From the NCBI RefSeq assembly GCF_000003195.3, contig NC_012878.2, positions 10,962,386 through 11,026,385 on the forward strand: a DNA stretch of 64,000 nucleotides. The letters run 5' to 3'. The notes beneath the pieces were generated by a model that was not told the DNA's origin, did no database searches, and saw nothing but the letters and a program-made list of their open reading frames with translations. Position 1 is the stretch's first letter; the number at the start of each line of letters is the position of its first letter. This document shows positions 45,441 through 55,655 of this stretch, piece by piece. Origin of the DNA: Sorghum bicolor (Eukaryota > Streptophyta > Magnoliopsida > Poales > Poaceae). Position numbers and translations under genes: made by a program.

Positions 45441-46056
45441 GAGCAGGTGTTTCCCTTCTCCACACTACGGCCCAATGCTAGTGCCCGTCTTCGATCTGAA
45501 ATTGCTCTCTTGCATCCTTCCTTAATAAATCCAAACACTAGTTTTGGGAATGCAATGTTACTTGATCAAGGTTCAATTCCACCTGTGAACACTGATGTTG
45601 TTCCGAGACCCGATGATGTTTTTGTAGGTGCTGGTGAAAACACGGGTGAAAATGGTGCTCAAAATCATGCTCTTCAGGAGTCTGTGTGGCGTCAATTTAT
45701 GTAGATGCTAGCAGACAACGTAGGCGCGGGACACCAGGCGGATTGGTCTGCACCTCGGACTGACGGTGCTATTAGCAGATCATCATCGGATCGTGAGCCA
45801 GACTCCCTAACACCGACTGCTGCTCTTCTCGCGTTGCCTCCTGCATCGACTGGTGACGGTGGATCATCTACGCCAAGCCCTGCTGTCTCTGCCTCTACAT
45901 AAGGGGAATCTTCGACAGAGATTGATCCGGGTGCTACAATACTAGTGCCAGGTTTTGCAGGGGCACTGGGTAGATCGTCTGCATAAACTGCTCCAGCAGC
46001 CTCACCAACACCACCTCCTCCTCAATAGGGTCTAGTAACCTAGTTGCAAAGAGGTA
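45441..46056 (+). other. Linker region of F pol between integrase and RT
   Basis: Low-complexity Ser/Pro/Ala/Asp-rich coding text with several stops, typical of the variable copia IN-RT linker. Not a separate gene. Confidence 0.6.
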
Positions 46057-47102
46057 TTGTTCAGCCAAAACAATTTACTGATGACACCATATGTTGGGGC
46101 AATTTGGCAACTGTTCCTGCAGATGAACCAAACAAGTGTATCTGAGTCTCTTGCAAACAAGAATTGGGTTGAGGCTATGAACAATAAACATGTTGCACTT
46201 CTCAGAAACAAGACATGGCATTTGGTTCCAAAACCCAAATGTAAGAATATAGTCAGTAGTAAGTGGGTGTATAAGATTAAAAGAAAGGCCAATGGTACCA
46301 TAGATCGCTATAAATCATGTTTGGTAGCCAAAGGTTTTAAACAACAATAAGGAATTGGTTATGAAGATACATTTAGTCCAGTAGTCAAGACAACCACAAT
46401 TAGACTTGTTCTCTCTGTAGCTGTTTCAAAAGGGTGGACTCTTCGGCAGCTTGATGTACAGAATGCTTTTCTTCATGGTGTTTCGGAGGAGGAAGTATAC
46501 ATGTATCAACCACCAGGGTATGTTGACAAAACTCATCCTTCCTATGTTTGTAAGTTTGACAAAGCTCTATATGGTCTCAAACAGGCACCCAGAGCATGGT
46601 ATGCATAGCTTTTCAACAAATTGGTAAAACTTGGTTTTGTACCCTCAAAATCCAACACTTCTTTGTTCTATTATCACAAAGGGGGTGTAACCTTGTTTGT
46701 TTTGGTGTATGTCGATGATAATTGTTGCAATATCCTCATAGGCAACCACCATAGCGTTGTTAAAGTATTTACAGGATGATTTTGCACTCAAGGACCTGGG
46801 TGACCTTCACTATTTTCTAGGGATTGAGGTGAAAAAAGTGAAGGTACCGGATTGATACTGTCACAATAGAAGTATGCACGGGATATACTTGAGAGAGCAG
46901 AGCAAGTGTAAGTCTGTTGACACCCCACTTCCTACTTCTGAGAAGCTGAGCATTACTGACAGAACTAAGCTGAGTTCAAATGACTGAACGAAATACTATA
47001 GTATGGTGGGGCATTGCAATATCTCACTCTTACACGACCAGATCTTTGCTTTGCTATAAATAAATATGCCAATTCCTGTATAGTCCCACTACTATTCATT
47101 AT
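46057..47102 (+). pseudogene. pol: Reverse transcriptase of element F, broken
   Basis: EAMNNKHVALLRNKTWHLV and SSKWVYKIKRKANGTIDRYK (46170-46310), LVAKGFKQQ then [14 protein letters not shown] (near 46450), [21 protein letters not shown] then TAG (46606), and YVDD (near 46710). A frameshift follows. The RT-RNase H connection ends at attat (47098-47102), where H inserted. RNase H resumes at 61895. Confidence 0.85.
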
Positions 47103-47648
47103 TGTTAAATATATTGTGGGTTTTCCCGTGAAATATTTAATATATCAAATAATTTCCAAGGCTGTATAAATAATGTGCATGTGATGGTTTAATACCATAT
47201 TATATTTGATATTTATTTTGCCACTTAAGAAGAGTAAAAGCAGGAGTTTCTTCTCTTCAACACCTGATTAAAATAGGAGTTTCATGAGTTACAGGAGTTT
47301 CCAATCCTAATGATATGAGTTAATGGATTTATTCATTCATGATGGCATGAGTTTCTCTTGTGAGCGTTTATTCGTTCATGATGATGGGAGTTTCTCCTCT
47401 TGAATGTTTATTTCATGACGTCTCATGCACTGTCTCATGAACTCCTACATCCGCTCATCTTCCCTGGCTATGATATAAATATCCCATGGTCATCTATTCT
47501 TTGAGTGAGATAGACGCTTACACACACAACCAAAGTTCTGCTATCCCAAAAGCTCTCCCTGTTCTAGTACTTGCGCGCACAAGTTCTAGAAGAGTAGGCC
47601 TCCAGAACGCTTGTCGTCTTCGTGTTCGTCTGCATGGGTGAAGGGCGG

Positions 47649-48865
47649 TGATAGGTTACCGATATGAATCGGCACGAGGGTAGCCCGATCTTCATGACAG
47701 TAGATCAAAAGAATAAGGATAACTTGTTGTGAACATCGGGTAACTAGCTTTATACCTGAAAAAGGCTGGTTGCGACCAAGCGACGGAGAGAGAGGCACCG
47801 AAACCACGAAGACTTCGACTCGATCTTCGAACGACCGCAGAACCACAATCCGGAACTAATCCACACAATACGGCACAGCCGAACGGAAGCCATAGAGCAC
47901 GAATTAGGGGAACCAAGAGGATTCACTTCACAAGTCCAAGAAGAACAAGGAAGAACAAAGGTTGAGTAAGGCACTCAGCAGTGCGGCTGCAATATCATGT
48001 AGTTTATCAAATAATCAAATGTTCCTGATAGCTTAGAGGTAGGGGATATTTATACTAGGAAAAACCCTCCTAGATAGGTATGAAAACAAAATAGAGTTTC
48101 TGAGGGAAGGCAATGTGAAAGGACCCCTCGAAATGGATTCCCGAACTGGCTTCGTGTGACTGTTGGCCTCCAGAGCAGTTTCCAATAAACTGACTATAAC
48201 TTTTTATTGGGAAGTCCAAATGACGAACCGTTTCTTGGGTGTAAAACTAGACTCGAAGAGCATTCCAGCAATGTATACCATGCACCACGAAACGTTGTAG
48301 ATTGGTACAGTTTGGCACGACAAGTTGTACCAATATTCTATCACGACAGACTGTTGACCTTCTAAGTAGTCTGTACTAATCTTGGTCTGCAGGCAATACG
48401 GAGTATCCAAACTCGTCGCCACTAGATTCATTGGAAAGTAGACTCGACAAGATTTCCAACAAGTCCTCATGGGCCTTCATAGCTTTTGTGATTAAGAAGT
48501 TATGAAGATTTCTTTGCACTGGTCCGTTTTTGACTTCCACTGGTCCGTTTTTGACTTCCACTGGTCCGTTTTTGACGTGTCTTCTAGGACTTGCACTGGT
48601 TCATTCTTCAGGGTCCGATTCATCCTTCTCTTCTTTTATATACCTGAGTACAATCAAGGTAGAACACTTAGGTAGAATATAATTCTCATTAACATTATAA
48701 TGAATCTCACAAAGTAGCGCGTGGACCTCTTGTTGTAGTTTCTTTGCACGACTACGTGTAACCGGTCCATCGATGACTTGGGCTGGTGTCGGTGTAGGTA
48801 AAACTTGAGTAGTTGTAGCTTGACTTGGAGCTTGTGACATCTTGCTTACTGGCGTGGTCATATCA
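47649..48865 (-). mobile_element. 3' LTR of J (left copy)
   Basis: 1217 bp, preceded on the minus strand by the purine tract AAGAAGGGGAGGA (48866-48878). Bounded on the left by ggcgg. Confidence 0.9.
48517..48576. repeat. Three tandem 21-bp units in the J LTR
   Basis: cactggtccgtttttgacttc starts at 48517, 48538 and 48559 (last unit 18 bp). The right LTR has the same array, more diverged, near 53140-53200. Confidence 0.85.
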
Positions 48866-49179
48866 TCCTCCCCTTCTTGAAAAGGAGTCGTCCTCGACTC
48901 TAACTCTTCTGATCCAAAGAGTTGTGCTAGGACATTGGTTTGTAATGTTGTGATAACATCGCAATCTTCTTGTTCCATGATAGCAATGTGTTTGAATCTA
49001 TAATCATATAAACCAAGTAGTAGCCTTGTATGTGGAAACCTAAATGATTTGGAATTAAGTTTAGCTTTCACCTTGAGTGGATGCTTGAATGTTGATTGCC
49101 TTGGTATGGTCTCATCATCCTCCCTCCCTTCAAGAAAAGTCATCCACGACTTTTGTTTACCTGAAAACAGCTTAGACAA
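48601..49179 (-). CDS. J ORF, C-terminal part ending inside the 3' LTR
   Basis: 192 codons. It opens with LSKLFSGKQKSWMTFLEG and reaches GPVTRSRAKKLQQEVHALLCE (residues ~130-150), the C-terminal signature of many grass Ty3/gypsy polyproteins, ending KDESDPEE. The LTR boundary at 48865 falls near residue 105, so the last ~88 residues are LTR-encoded. Upstream there is no integrase core, so this is a tail without its enzyme. Confidence 0.65.
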   Translation of the reverse strand: MSKLFSGKQKSWMTFLEGREDDETIPRQSTFKHPLKVKAKLNSKSFRFPHTRLLLGLYDYRFKHIAIMEQEDCDVITTLQTNVLAQLFGSEELESRTTPFQEGEDDMTTPVSKMSQAPSQATTTQVLPTPTPAQVIDGPVTRSRAKKLQQEVHALLCEIHYNVNENYILPKCSTLIVLRYIKEEKDESDPEE

Positions 49180-49261
49180 AATAGAGGGTGGATGTACTTA
49201 ATAATTCCAATAATCATTCCTTTTGTTTTGTTCATTTGTTCCATTATGAATTATTTTTGCA

Positions 49262-50188
49262 TTATTTCCTTTTCCATGTAAAGAAACATTCTCTCAACTT
49301 TGGTGAACCTGCAAACAGCTTAGAGGATGGTAGCACAAAAATTTCTTCCAATCCAATCATTTGATTCATATTGTCATGTTTTATCTTTAGAAGATCAAAC
49401 TTTTCATCAAATGGATGTTGAGAACTAATGTTATTCCAAAAATTATTGTGGCAGCAAAATTTATTCAAGGATTTAGAAGTATAATTTTTAAACTCAATGC
49501 TCCAAGGTGTGGATGAACAACTTTTCGGTGTATAGGCTTTGCTTTGCACAAGATTTCTATCTTTAAGTGGATGGTACGAACATGCTGTCAACATGAATTG
49601 ATCGAAACCATAAGCACCAAGCATTTGTTGCATCTTAAAAGATTTCTCACTTTGTTTATCTCTCAACATTTTTGAGTCTAAATTAGCAAGCTTGTTATAT
49701 GTTACACAAATTGCATGAACCTGTAAGGTATCTACAACATGTTCTCCAATCAAGACAAATCTAAACTAGAAGCTATGAGTAGTATTCATTGAGCTCAAAG
49801 ATGTTATGTTAGAAATTTTCTCAAGCATTTGTTCAATATTGATAGGCATGTTAAGCATAGTATAACACAAACATTCAAGAGGAGATATCCTTGTAAACAA
49901 ATCAGCACAAGTAACCGACTGGATGAGGTGTTGTTTGTTGTTATATGAAGTTTTGCAAGGATCATTCAAAGCACAAAGACTCTCATCAAAAAGAAACTCA
50001 GCACTTGCATCAACATGAGTACTAGTCAAATCAGCACAAATGTTTTGGTTATGTTTTATTGCTGAAACAGTGATATCACAAGTACTCAGTATCCGTTGAA
50101 CAATCAGATTTGATTTATTTTTCATGTATTTTAAATCCAGTGATTCTACATGTACCAAGGTTTGAATCTCAGAATTTTTTACCTTCAT
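49262..50188 (-). pseudogene. J ORF, middle part (frameshifted, one TAG)
   Basis: Continues the upstream protein after a shift near 50180. The first ~65 residues repeat the module at the end of the upstream part: both contain (V/I)Q(S/T)L...NKS(D/N)L..Q, NIC(T/A)DL and HV...AE. One in-frame TAG lies at 49766-49768. The rest is Lys/Ser/Phe-rich and ends near SSKLFAGSPKLRECFF. No known domain. Confidence 0.5.
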
Positions 50189-51620
50189 TGTTAATCTTAG
50201 ATGGTTTTGATGATTTAACTAAAGGGTTGAGAAATGTGCAGCCATCTCTAAGATGTATGAGTATTGAAACATAATGCATCGTATCACACATGTGAGTGCA
50301 AATCATCGTGTACATGAACCATATCAAACCATAGAAAATATCATGTATGATTGAACTTTGGTTATCAACTTGCAAAATTTCAGCACACGGGTGAACATGT
50401 GAAATAATCAAATCAGTGCAAATATTTCGTGTATGGTTAATCCCATTTAATCCATGTGTATTATCATAATTACTGGCCATTTTATTTTGCAAACTCAAAT
50501 CTGATTTATTTTCAATAACTTTTAGACTTTTTGGTGGTGCAAGTATCAAGGATTGCACCTCTGAAATCTTACCGTTATCCGTGTCATGGTTCAGGTTTTG
50601 GGCAACACACAATGGGTTTAGTTGAATGGCTACCTTCTCATTTCTCTCAACAAGTATGGTGTTGTCTTGAGCATCCATCTCTTCCCTATTCTCATCACCA
50701 ACCTGCACATTTGGAAAGACAAAACTAGAAGTAGAGATGAGAGAGTTAGTTTCAAAGACATCCTCACTTGGCCTGCATTCTAAATATCTATTTTTCTGTG
50801 GTATATCCCTCACACTCTCATTGTTAACACTCTCAACCTTATGGTGGGTGGAATCACTCAACTCTCCTTTGTTTTCACTCTCTCTCATTTTGGCAATGTG
50901 GCTCTCATTCTCACATATGTTTTGATGCACAATTACTTCAACGTTTTGTGAAGCCACATATGCATGTGTATCGTTGTCATTGACAATCACTTGTTCTTCC
51001 TCATCGAAAATTGTGGGCTGATCATAGTTCACAACATCATTTTCTTCATGAACCTGCATCGCAAAAGGAACAAGGATAGAAGGTATTATCCTGTTAGATG
51101 TAAATAATTTCTCACATGATTCATCTCTTTTTTCTCTCAATTTTTGTGGATCACTCTCACATAGAGTTTTGTGGGTCTCCTCAAATATTGTGGAATCTCT
51201 CATCTTCTTATTTTGAACTCTCTCACTAAATTTTGGTTGGTGCCACTCTTTCTCACGTATGGTGGAATGTCTCATCTTTTCCTTTTGATTTCTCTCACTC
51301 AATTTTGGTTGGTGGCACTCTTGCTGAATTTTTCTTTTGGGGGACACATAGTAATCTTCATCATCAATGAGCACACGAGGGCGAATGCTATGCCCATGAG
51401 CAGCTCCTCCATGTTGTCCACTATGGCCAAAGAGACCACGGCGAGAGTTGGCTGAGCTATGTTGTTTAGCCTGACCGCGCACCACAGGAAAACGTTCATC
51501 AAACATTTTCTCCATGGCCTCCACTAGTGAGTTTTGTAGTTGGCGTAACTCAGCCCGCAAAATTGGTGTTTCTTTTTCTCCATATCGGCCACTACGAACG
51601 CTCGAATTGGATCCTGGCAT
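50169..51620 (-). CDS. J ORF, N-terminal part: gag-like start and unknown region
   Basis: 483 codons from ATG (MPGSNSSVRSGRYGEK). Residues 20-60 (LRAELRQLQNSLVEAMEKMFDERFPVVRG) resemble the N-terminus of chromovirus-type gag or pol leaders. Then come two copies of a basic ~22-residue repeat (HQPKLSERNQKEKMRHST and HQPKFSERVQNKKMRDST), followed by an acidic, Asn/Glu-rich region with no family I know. The end (residues ~370-430) starts a ~65-residue module that is repeated in the next segment. The stop at 50169 is due to a frameshift. It is long and open, so it decayed late or was selected until recently. Confidence 0.6.
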   Translation of the reverse strand: MPGSNSSVRSGRYGEKETPILRAELRQLQNSLVEAMEKMFDERFPVVRGQAKQHSSANSRRGLFGHSGQHGGAAHGHSIRPRVLIDDEDYYVSPKRKIQQECHQPKLSERNQKEKMRHSTIREKEWHQPKFSERVQNKKMRDSTIFEETHKTLCESDPQKLREKRDESCEKLFTSNRIIPSILVPFAMQVHEENDVVNYDQPTIFDEEEQVIVNDNDTHAYVASQNVEVIVHQNICENESHIAKMRESENKGELSDSTHHKVESVNNESVRDIPQKNRYLECRPSEDVFETNSLISTSSFVFPNVQVGDENREEMDAQDNTILVERNEKVAIQLNPLCVAQNLNHDTDNGKISEVQSLILAPPKSLKVIENKSDLSLQNKMASNYDNTHGLNGINHTRNICTDLIISHVHPCAEILQVDNQSSIIHDIFYGLIWFMYTMICTHMCDTMHYVSILIHLRDGCTFLNPLVKSSKPSKINNEGKKF

Positions 51621-52264
51621 GTTAGCACTTATGCAAGATATAGTAGAATGGGTAATTTTGTGGAATCACACAATCTCACCTCTTACTTACCAATGCTCTT
51701 TCCTGTTCTTAAGGACAGTGAATTATGCTAGTGTAGCAGCTCAACAGAAGTGATTCCGAGGTCGCAAGGATTACGAGTCGAATGTTCTGGTTTCAGTTTT
51801 TGGTGGAGCTATAGGTGGCTAAACAAGGAGGCTACAGTACTGAAAATCAAGTGATTTGATGTGCTCAAATAATATAGTGTTGCTGGTATATAAATCCCCA
51901 AGAATCTGAATATGTAAACTGAATTTTTCAGTAAGCAAACCGCAATACAACCCTTTTCCTCTTCTTCTACTTTTCTGTTCTTTCTCTTTTCTTTTCTCTG
52001 AATTTTTTTTCTGATTTTTTTTCTGAACTCTTTTTTTTTATACTAACAGGGGTGCGGATACTAATGAAACACGATACAAAATATGTAAAGATGGTGACTA
52101 GCAACTTGATGAACACAAAAACACAAGATAACAGTACCGACAAAGGCCTAGGATTTTTTTGTGGCTTTTCAGTGGACTATAGGTGATGAACAAAACAGTA
52201 GCAAACGATAGATAAACTAAAGGTGGATATGTGGATGATTGTGAGACCTACCGTGACAACGAAA

Positions 52265-52276
52265 GCTTTGATACCA
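52265..52276 (-). other. Primer-binding site of J (tRNA-Met type)
   Basis: The minus strand reads TGGTATCAAAGC, one mismatch from TGGTATCAGAGC, two bases after the LTR. This fixes the orientation of J. Confidence 0.8.
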
Positions 52277-52278
52277 GT

Positions 52279-53489
52279 TGATAGGTTACCGATATGAATC
52301 GGCACAAGGGTGGCCCGATCTTCACGACAGTAGATCAAAAGAACAAGGATAACTTGCTGCGAACAGCGGGTAACTAGCTTTATACCTGACAAAGGTTGGA
52401 TGCGACCAAGCGACGGGGAGAGAGACACCGAAACCACGAAGACTTCTAGTCGATCTCCGAACGACCGCAGAACCACAATCCGGAACTAATCCACACAATA
52501 TGGCGCAGACGAACGAAAGTCGTAGAGCACGAAGTAGGGGAACCCAGAGGATTCACTTCACAAGTCCAAGAAGGAAGAACAAAGGTTGAGTAAGGCACTC
52601 AGCAGTGCGGCTGCAATATCATGTAGTTTATCAAATAATCAAAGGTTCCTGATAGCTTAGAGGTAGAGGATATTTATACTAGGAACAACCCTCCTAGATA
52701 GGTATGAAAACGAAATAGAGTTTCTGAGGGAAGGCAATGTGAAAGGACCCCTCAGAATGGATTTCCGAACTGGCTTCGCGTGACTGTTGGCCTCCAGAGC
52801 AGTTTCCAATAAACTGACCATAACTTTTTATTGGGAAGTCCAAATGATGAACCGTTTCTTGGGTGTGAAACTAGACTCGAAGAGCTTTCTAGCAATGTAT
52901 GCCATGCACCACGAAACATTGTAGATTGGTACAGTTTTGCATGGCAATTTGTACCAATATTCTATCACGGCAGACTGTTGACCTTCTGAGCAGTCTGGAA
53001 TAATCCTGGTCTGCAGGCAATACGGAGTATCCAAACTGGTCGCCACTAGATTCATTGGAAAGTAGACTCGACAAGCTTTCCAACAAGTCCTCATGGGCCT
53101 TCATAGCTTTTGTGATTAAGAAGTTATGAAGATTTCTTTGCACTGGTCCGTTATTGACTTCCACTAGTCCGTTTTTAACTTCCATTGGTCCATTTTTTAC
53201 CTGTCTTCTAGGACTTGCACTGATTCATTCTTCAGGGTCCGATTCATCCTTCTCTTCTTCTATATACCTGAGCACAATCAGGGTAGAACACTTAGGTAGA
53301 ATATAATTCTCATTAACATTAAAATGAATCTCACAAAGTAGCGCGTGGACCTCTTGTTGTAGTTTCTTTGCACGACTACGTGTAACCGGTCCATCGATGA
53401 CTTGGGCTGGTGTCGGTGTAGGTAAAACTTGAGTAGTTGTAGCTTGACTTGGAGCTTGTAACATCTTGCTTACTGGCGTGGTCATATCA
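52279..53489 (-). mobile_element. 5' LTR of J (right copy)
   Basis: On the minus strand it starts TGATATGACCACGCCAG and ends ACCTATCA, 1211 bp. It encodes the same C-terminal pol-like peptide (53225-53497, minus) that in the 3' LTR is joined to the internal ORF. Confidence 0.9.
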
Positions 53490-53638
53490 GGCGGCAATCA
53501 TGTTTTTAAGGAGTGTCGTTTGTGGCACGACTACTTGCATCATCCTCTTCTTCCTAGTGGCGACGCACATCATCGGGTTGATCGGCACTGGAACACTCCT
53601 ACACAGCATCGAGCTGGACGACTACTCTGACAGGCGCT

Positions 53639-54775
53639 ATGTCAACTAGCGCAACCAACTCTGGTGTTGCTGGGTATAATCCTATACTCTTCTCTCCAAC
53701 AAGGTCTTATGTTAGATTCTTGGTGGTTAGCCTTATCTACATGACGTTCATGTATAGAACACACAAGCACATTTTCGATGTCACCAATATAATTATCATG
53801 TTAATTTTCTGGATTAAATTGCTTCTGAATTTGCCTAATATTTTAACAATCCAAAAACGTGATAGGCAATTTTCATCAGTTGGTTTTGCGAGTATGCTGA
53901 ATCCAAATATTTTTGAGGGCACTCACTATAAGAGGTGGCAGGTGACTGCTATACACCGCTATTTTTTCGTCGAACCTAGATCAACTGGGCCGCATACTCA
54001 AGAGGAGGAGCGTGCTTGGGAACATACTGATAATATGTTTAAGATAGCAATTTTTAGCGTGCTAGGAGACTCCATAGTAGATGTCTATGTGCCACTATAG
54101 ACCGGTAAAGCCATGTGGGAAGCATTTGAGGCCAAATATGTGGTTTCTGATGCTGGTACTGAGTTGTATATCATGGAGCAGTTTCATGACTACCGGATGG
54201 TTGATGACCCTCCTATAGTGGAACAAGCTCATGAGATACAAGCACTGACAAAAGAACTTGAAATATTTGGATGTGTGTTACCTGACAAGTTTGTGGCAGG
54301 TTGTATAATTGCCAAACTGCCACCTACTTGGACTAATTTTGCTAATTCTCTAAAATATAAGAGACAAGAGTTTGGTATTGCCGAGCTTATTGGATCTTTA
54401 GATGTTGAAGAGAAGGCGAGAGCAAATAATGTCCGTGGCAAGAAGGTCGGTGATAGGAGTTCTAGTGCACATCTAGTGCAAAAGAATCTTCCTAAGCCTC
54501 AGAAAAAGAAATTCCAGCAAGAACTTAAACAAAAGCCTACCACTGCTTTTAAAAAGAACAAGGAAAAAGGGAAATGTTTTACCTGTGGCAAAACTGGACA
54601 CTATGCAATAGAGTGTCCAGAGGCTAAGTGGAATCCTCTAGCCAAGAAATCAGCAAACACTATTGAGACTCATGCAGGAACATCGGGGTATGGTAATTTA
54701 TTGCCTACTGTTCTTTCAGTTTGTCATTCACCTGATTGGTGGATTGATACTGGTGCAAATATATATGTGTGTTGA
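53639..54775 (+). pseudogene. gag: gag of element H with an LTR-encoded hydrophobic N-terminus
   Basis: ATG at 53639 lies 210 bp inside the LTR. Codons 1-70 are LTR-encoded and the LTR ends exactly on a codon boundary. Residues ~26-38 (RFLVVSLIYMTFMY) and ~50-69 (NIIIMLIFWIKLLLNLPNIL) look like membrane segments. The frame runs on into the gag domain (MLNPNIFEGTHYKRWQ, near residue 83). TAG at 54098 (expected Gln) interrupts it; the same frame family continues with AMWEAFEAKYV, ALTKELEIFG, VLPDKFVAGCIIAKLPPTW and the CCHC knuckle CFTCGKTGHYAIEC (near 54575). It ends with the protease motif WWIDTGANIYVC. Copia gag usually starts near the W/F...Y..W motif inside the internal region, so the extension is unusual. 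Confidence 0.75.
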
Positions 54776-54789
54776 TGTTTCATTGTTTT

Positions 54790-55655
54790 CTACTAATTAG
54801 GCAGGCTGAGCTTCCTCCTTATTGATGGGGAACGGGGCACGTGCGGCTGTACGTGGTGTTGGTACGGTCGATCTGAAGCTTACTTTGAGAAAGACCGTGC
54901 AGCTCAAGAACGTGCATCATGTCCTCTCAATAAAGAAGAATTTGATTAGTAGTTCTTTGCTTTGTCGAGATGGTTATAAACTTGTGTTTGAATCCAATAA
55001 GTTCGTACTTTCTAAGTATGGTACTTTTGTTGGGAAAGGCTATGAGAGCGGAGGCTTGTTCCGCTTGTCTTTGACAGACACTTGTTTTAATTCTGTGAAT
55101 CATGTCAGCCATGATGTTGATATTAATATTTGGCATTCACGTTTATGTCATATTAATTTTGGTAGCATGACTCGCTTAGCTGGTTTAAATTTAATTCCGA
55201 AAATTGATGTGATAAAAAGTTCTAAGTGTCATGCTTGTGTTGAAGCAAAACAACCTCGCAAGCCTCACAAGGTTGCTGCGGTGATGGAGTTGGCATCGCT
55301 AAATCTCATTCATTTTGATGTGTGTGAGATGAATGGAGAGTTGACTAAAGGTGGCAAGAGATATTTCTTAACTTTTATAGATGATTGTACTAGATTTTTC
55401 TATGTGTATTTATTAAAAACAAAAGATGAAGTGTTGCATTATTTTAAGATCTATAAAGCTGAGGTAGAAAATCAACTTGAAAGGAAAATAAAACATTTAA
55501 GGTCCGATCATGGGGGAGAATATTTCTCAAATGAATTTTCTGAGTTTTACGTGGTGCATGGAATTATTTATGAGAGGACGCCACCATACTCACCACAGTC
55601 CAATAGGATTGCAGAGAGAAAGAACCGTACTCTAACTAACTTGGTTAACGCCATG
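54790..55655 (+). pseudogene. pol: Protease end, GAG-pre-integrase and integrase N-part of H (split by K)
   Basis: Protease text (MGNGARAAVRGVGTVDL, VHHVLSIKKNLISSSLL) leads to IWHSRLCHINFGSM, KCHACVEAKQPRKPH, the integrase core with HFDVCEMNG, FIDDCTRFFYVY, HLRSDHGGEYF and NRIAERKNRTL (55305-55635). All three catalytic acidic positions can be read. The frame stays open until solo LTR K enters at the ccatg site (55651-55655). Confidence 0.88.

Larger units (their letters stand above)
47649..53489 (-). mobile_element. Element J: non-autonomous gypsy-type element (minus strand)
   Basis: LTRs 47649-48865 and 52279-53489, ends TGATA...TATCA, perfect TSD ggcgg (47644-47648 and 53490-53494) in the H 5' LTR. 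On the minus strand: 5' LTR (right), tRNA-Met-type primer site, a long gag-like/unknown coding region, purine tract, 3' LTR (left). 5.84 kb. No protease, RT, RNase H or integrase catalytic motif is present. The LTR copies differ by about 8 percent by eye over 190 bp. Confidence 0.9.
47103..53848 (+). mobile_element. 5' LTR of H, split by element J
   Basis: 47103-47648 and 53495-53848 align with the 3' LTR at 60990-61889. TGTTAAATATATTGTGGG ... ATTTTAACA. The inserted J is bounded by the TSD ggcgg. A TATA-like gatataaatatcc lies near 47471-47483. The last 210 bp encode 70 residues in frame with gag. Confidence 0.88.

Noticed and set aside
48517..48576. CRISPR-like array (three 21-bp repeats)
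   Set aside because: Tandem units without spacers, inside an LTR and present in both LTR copies.
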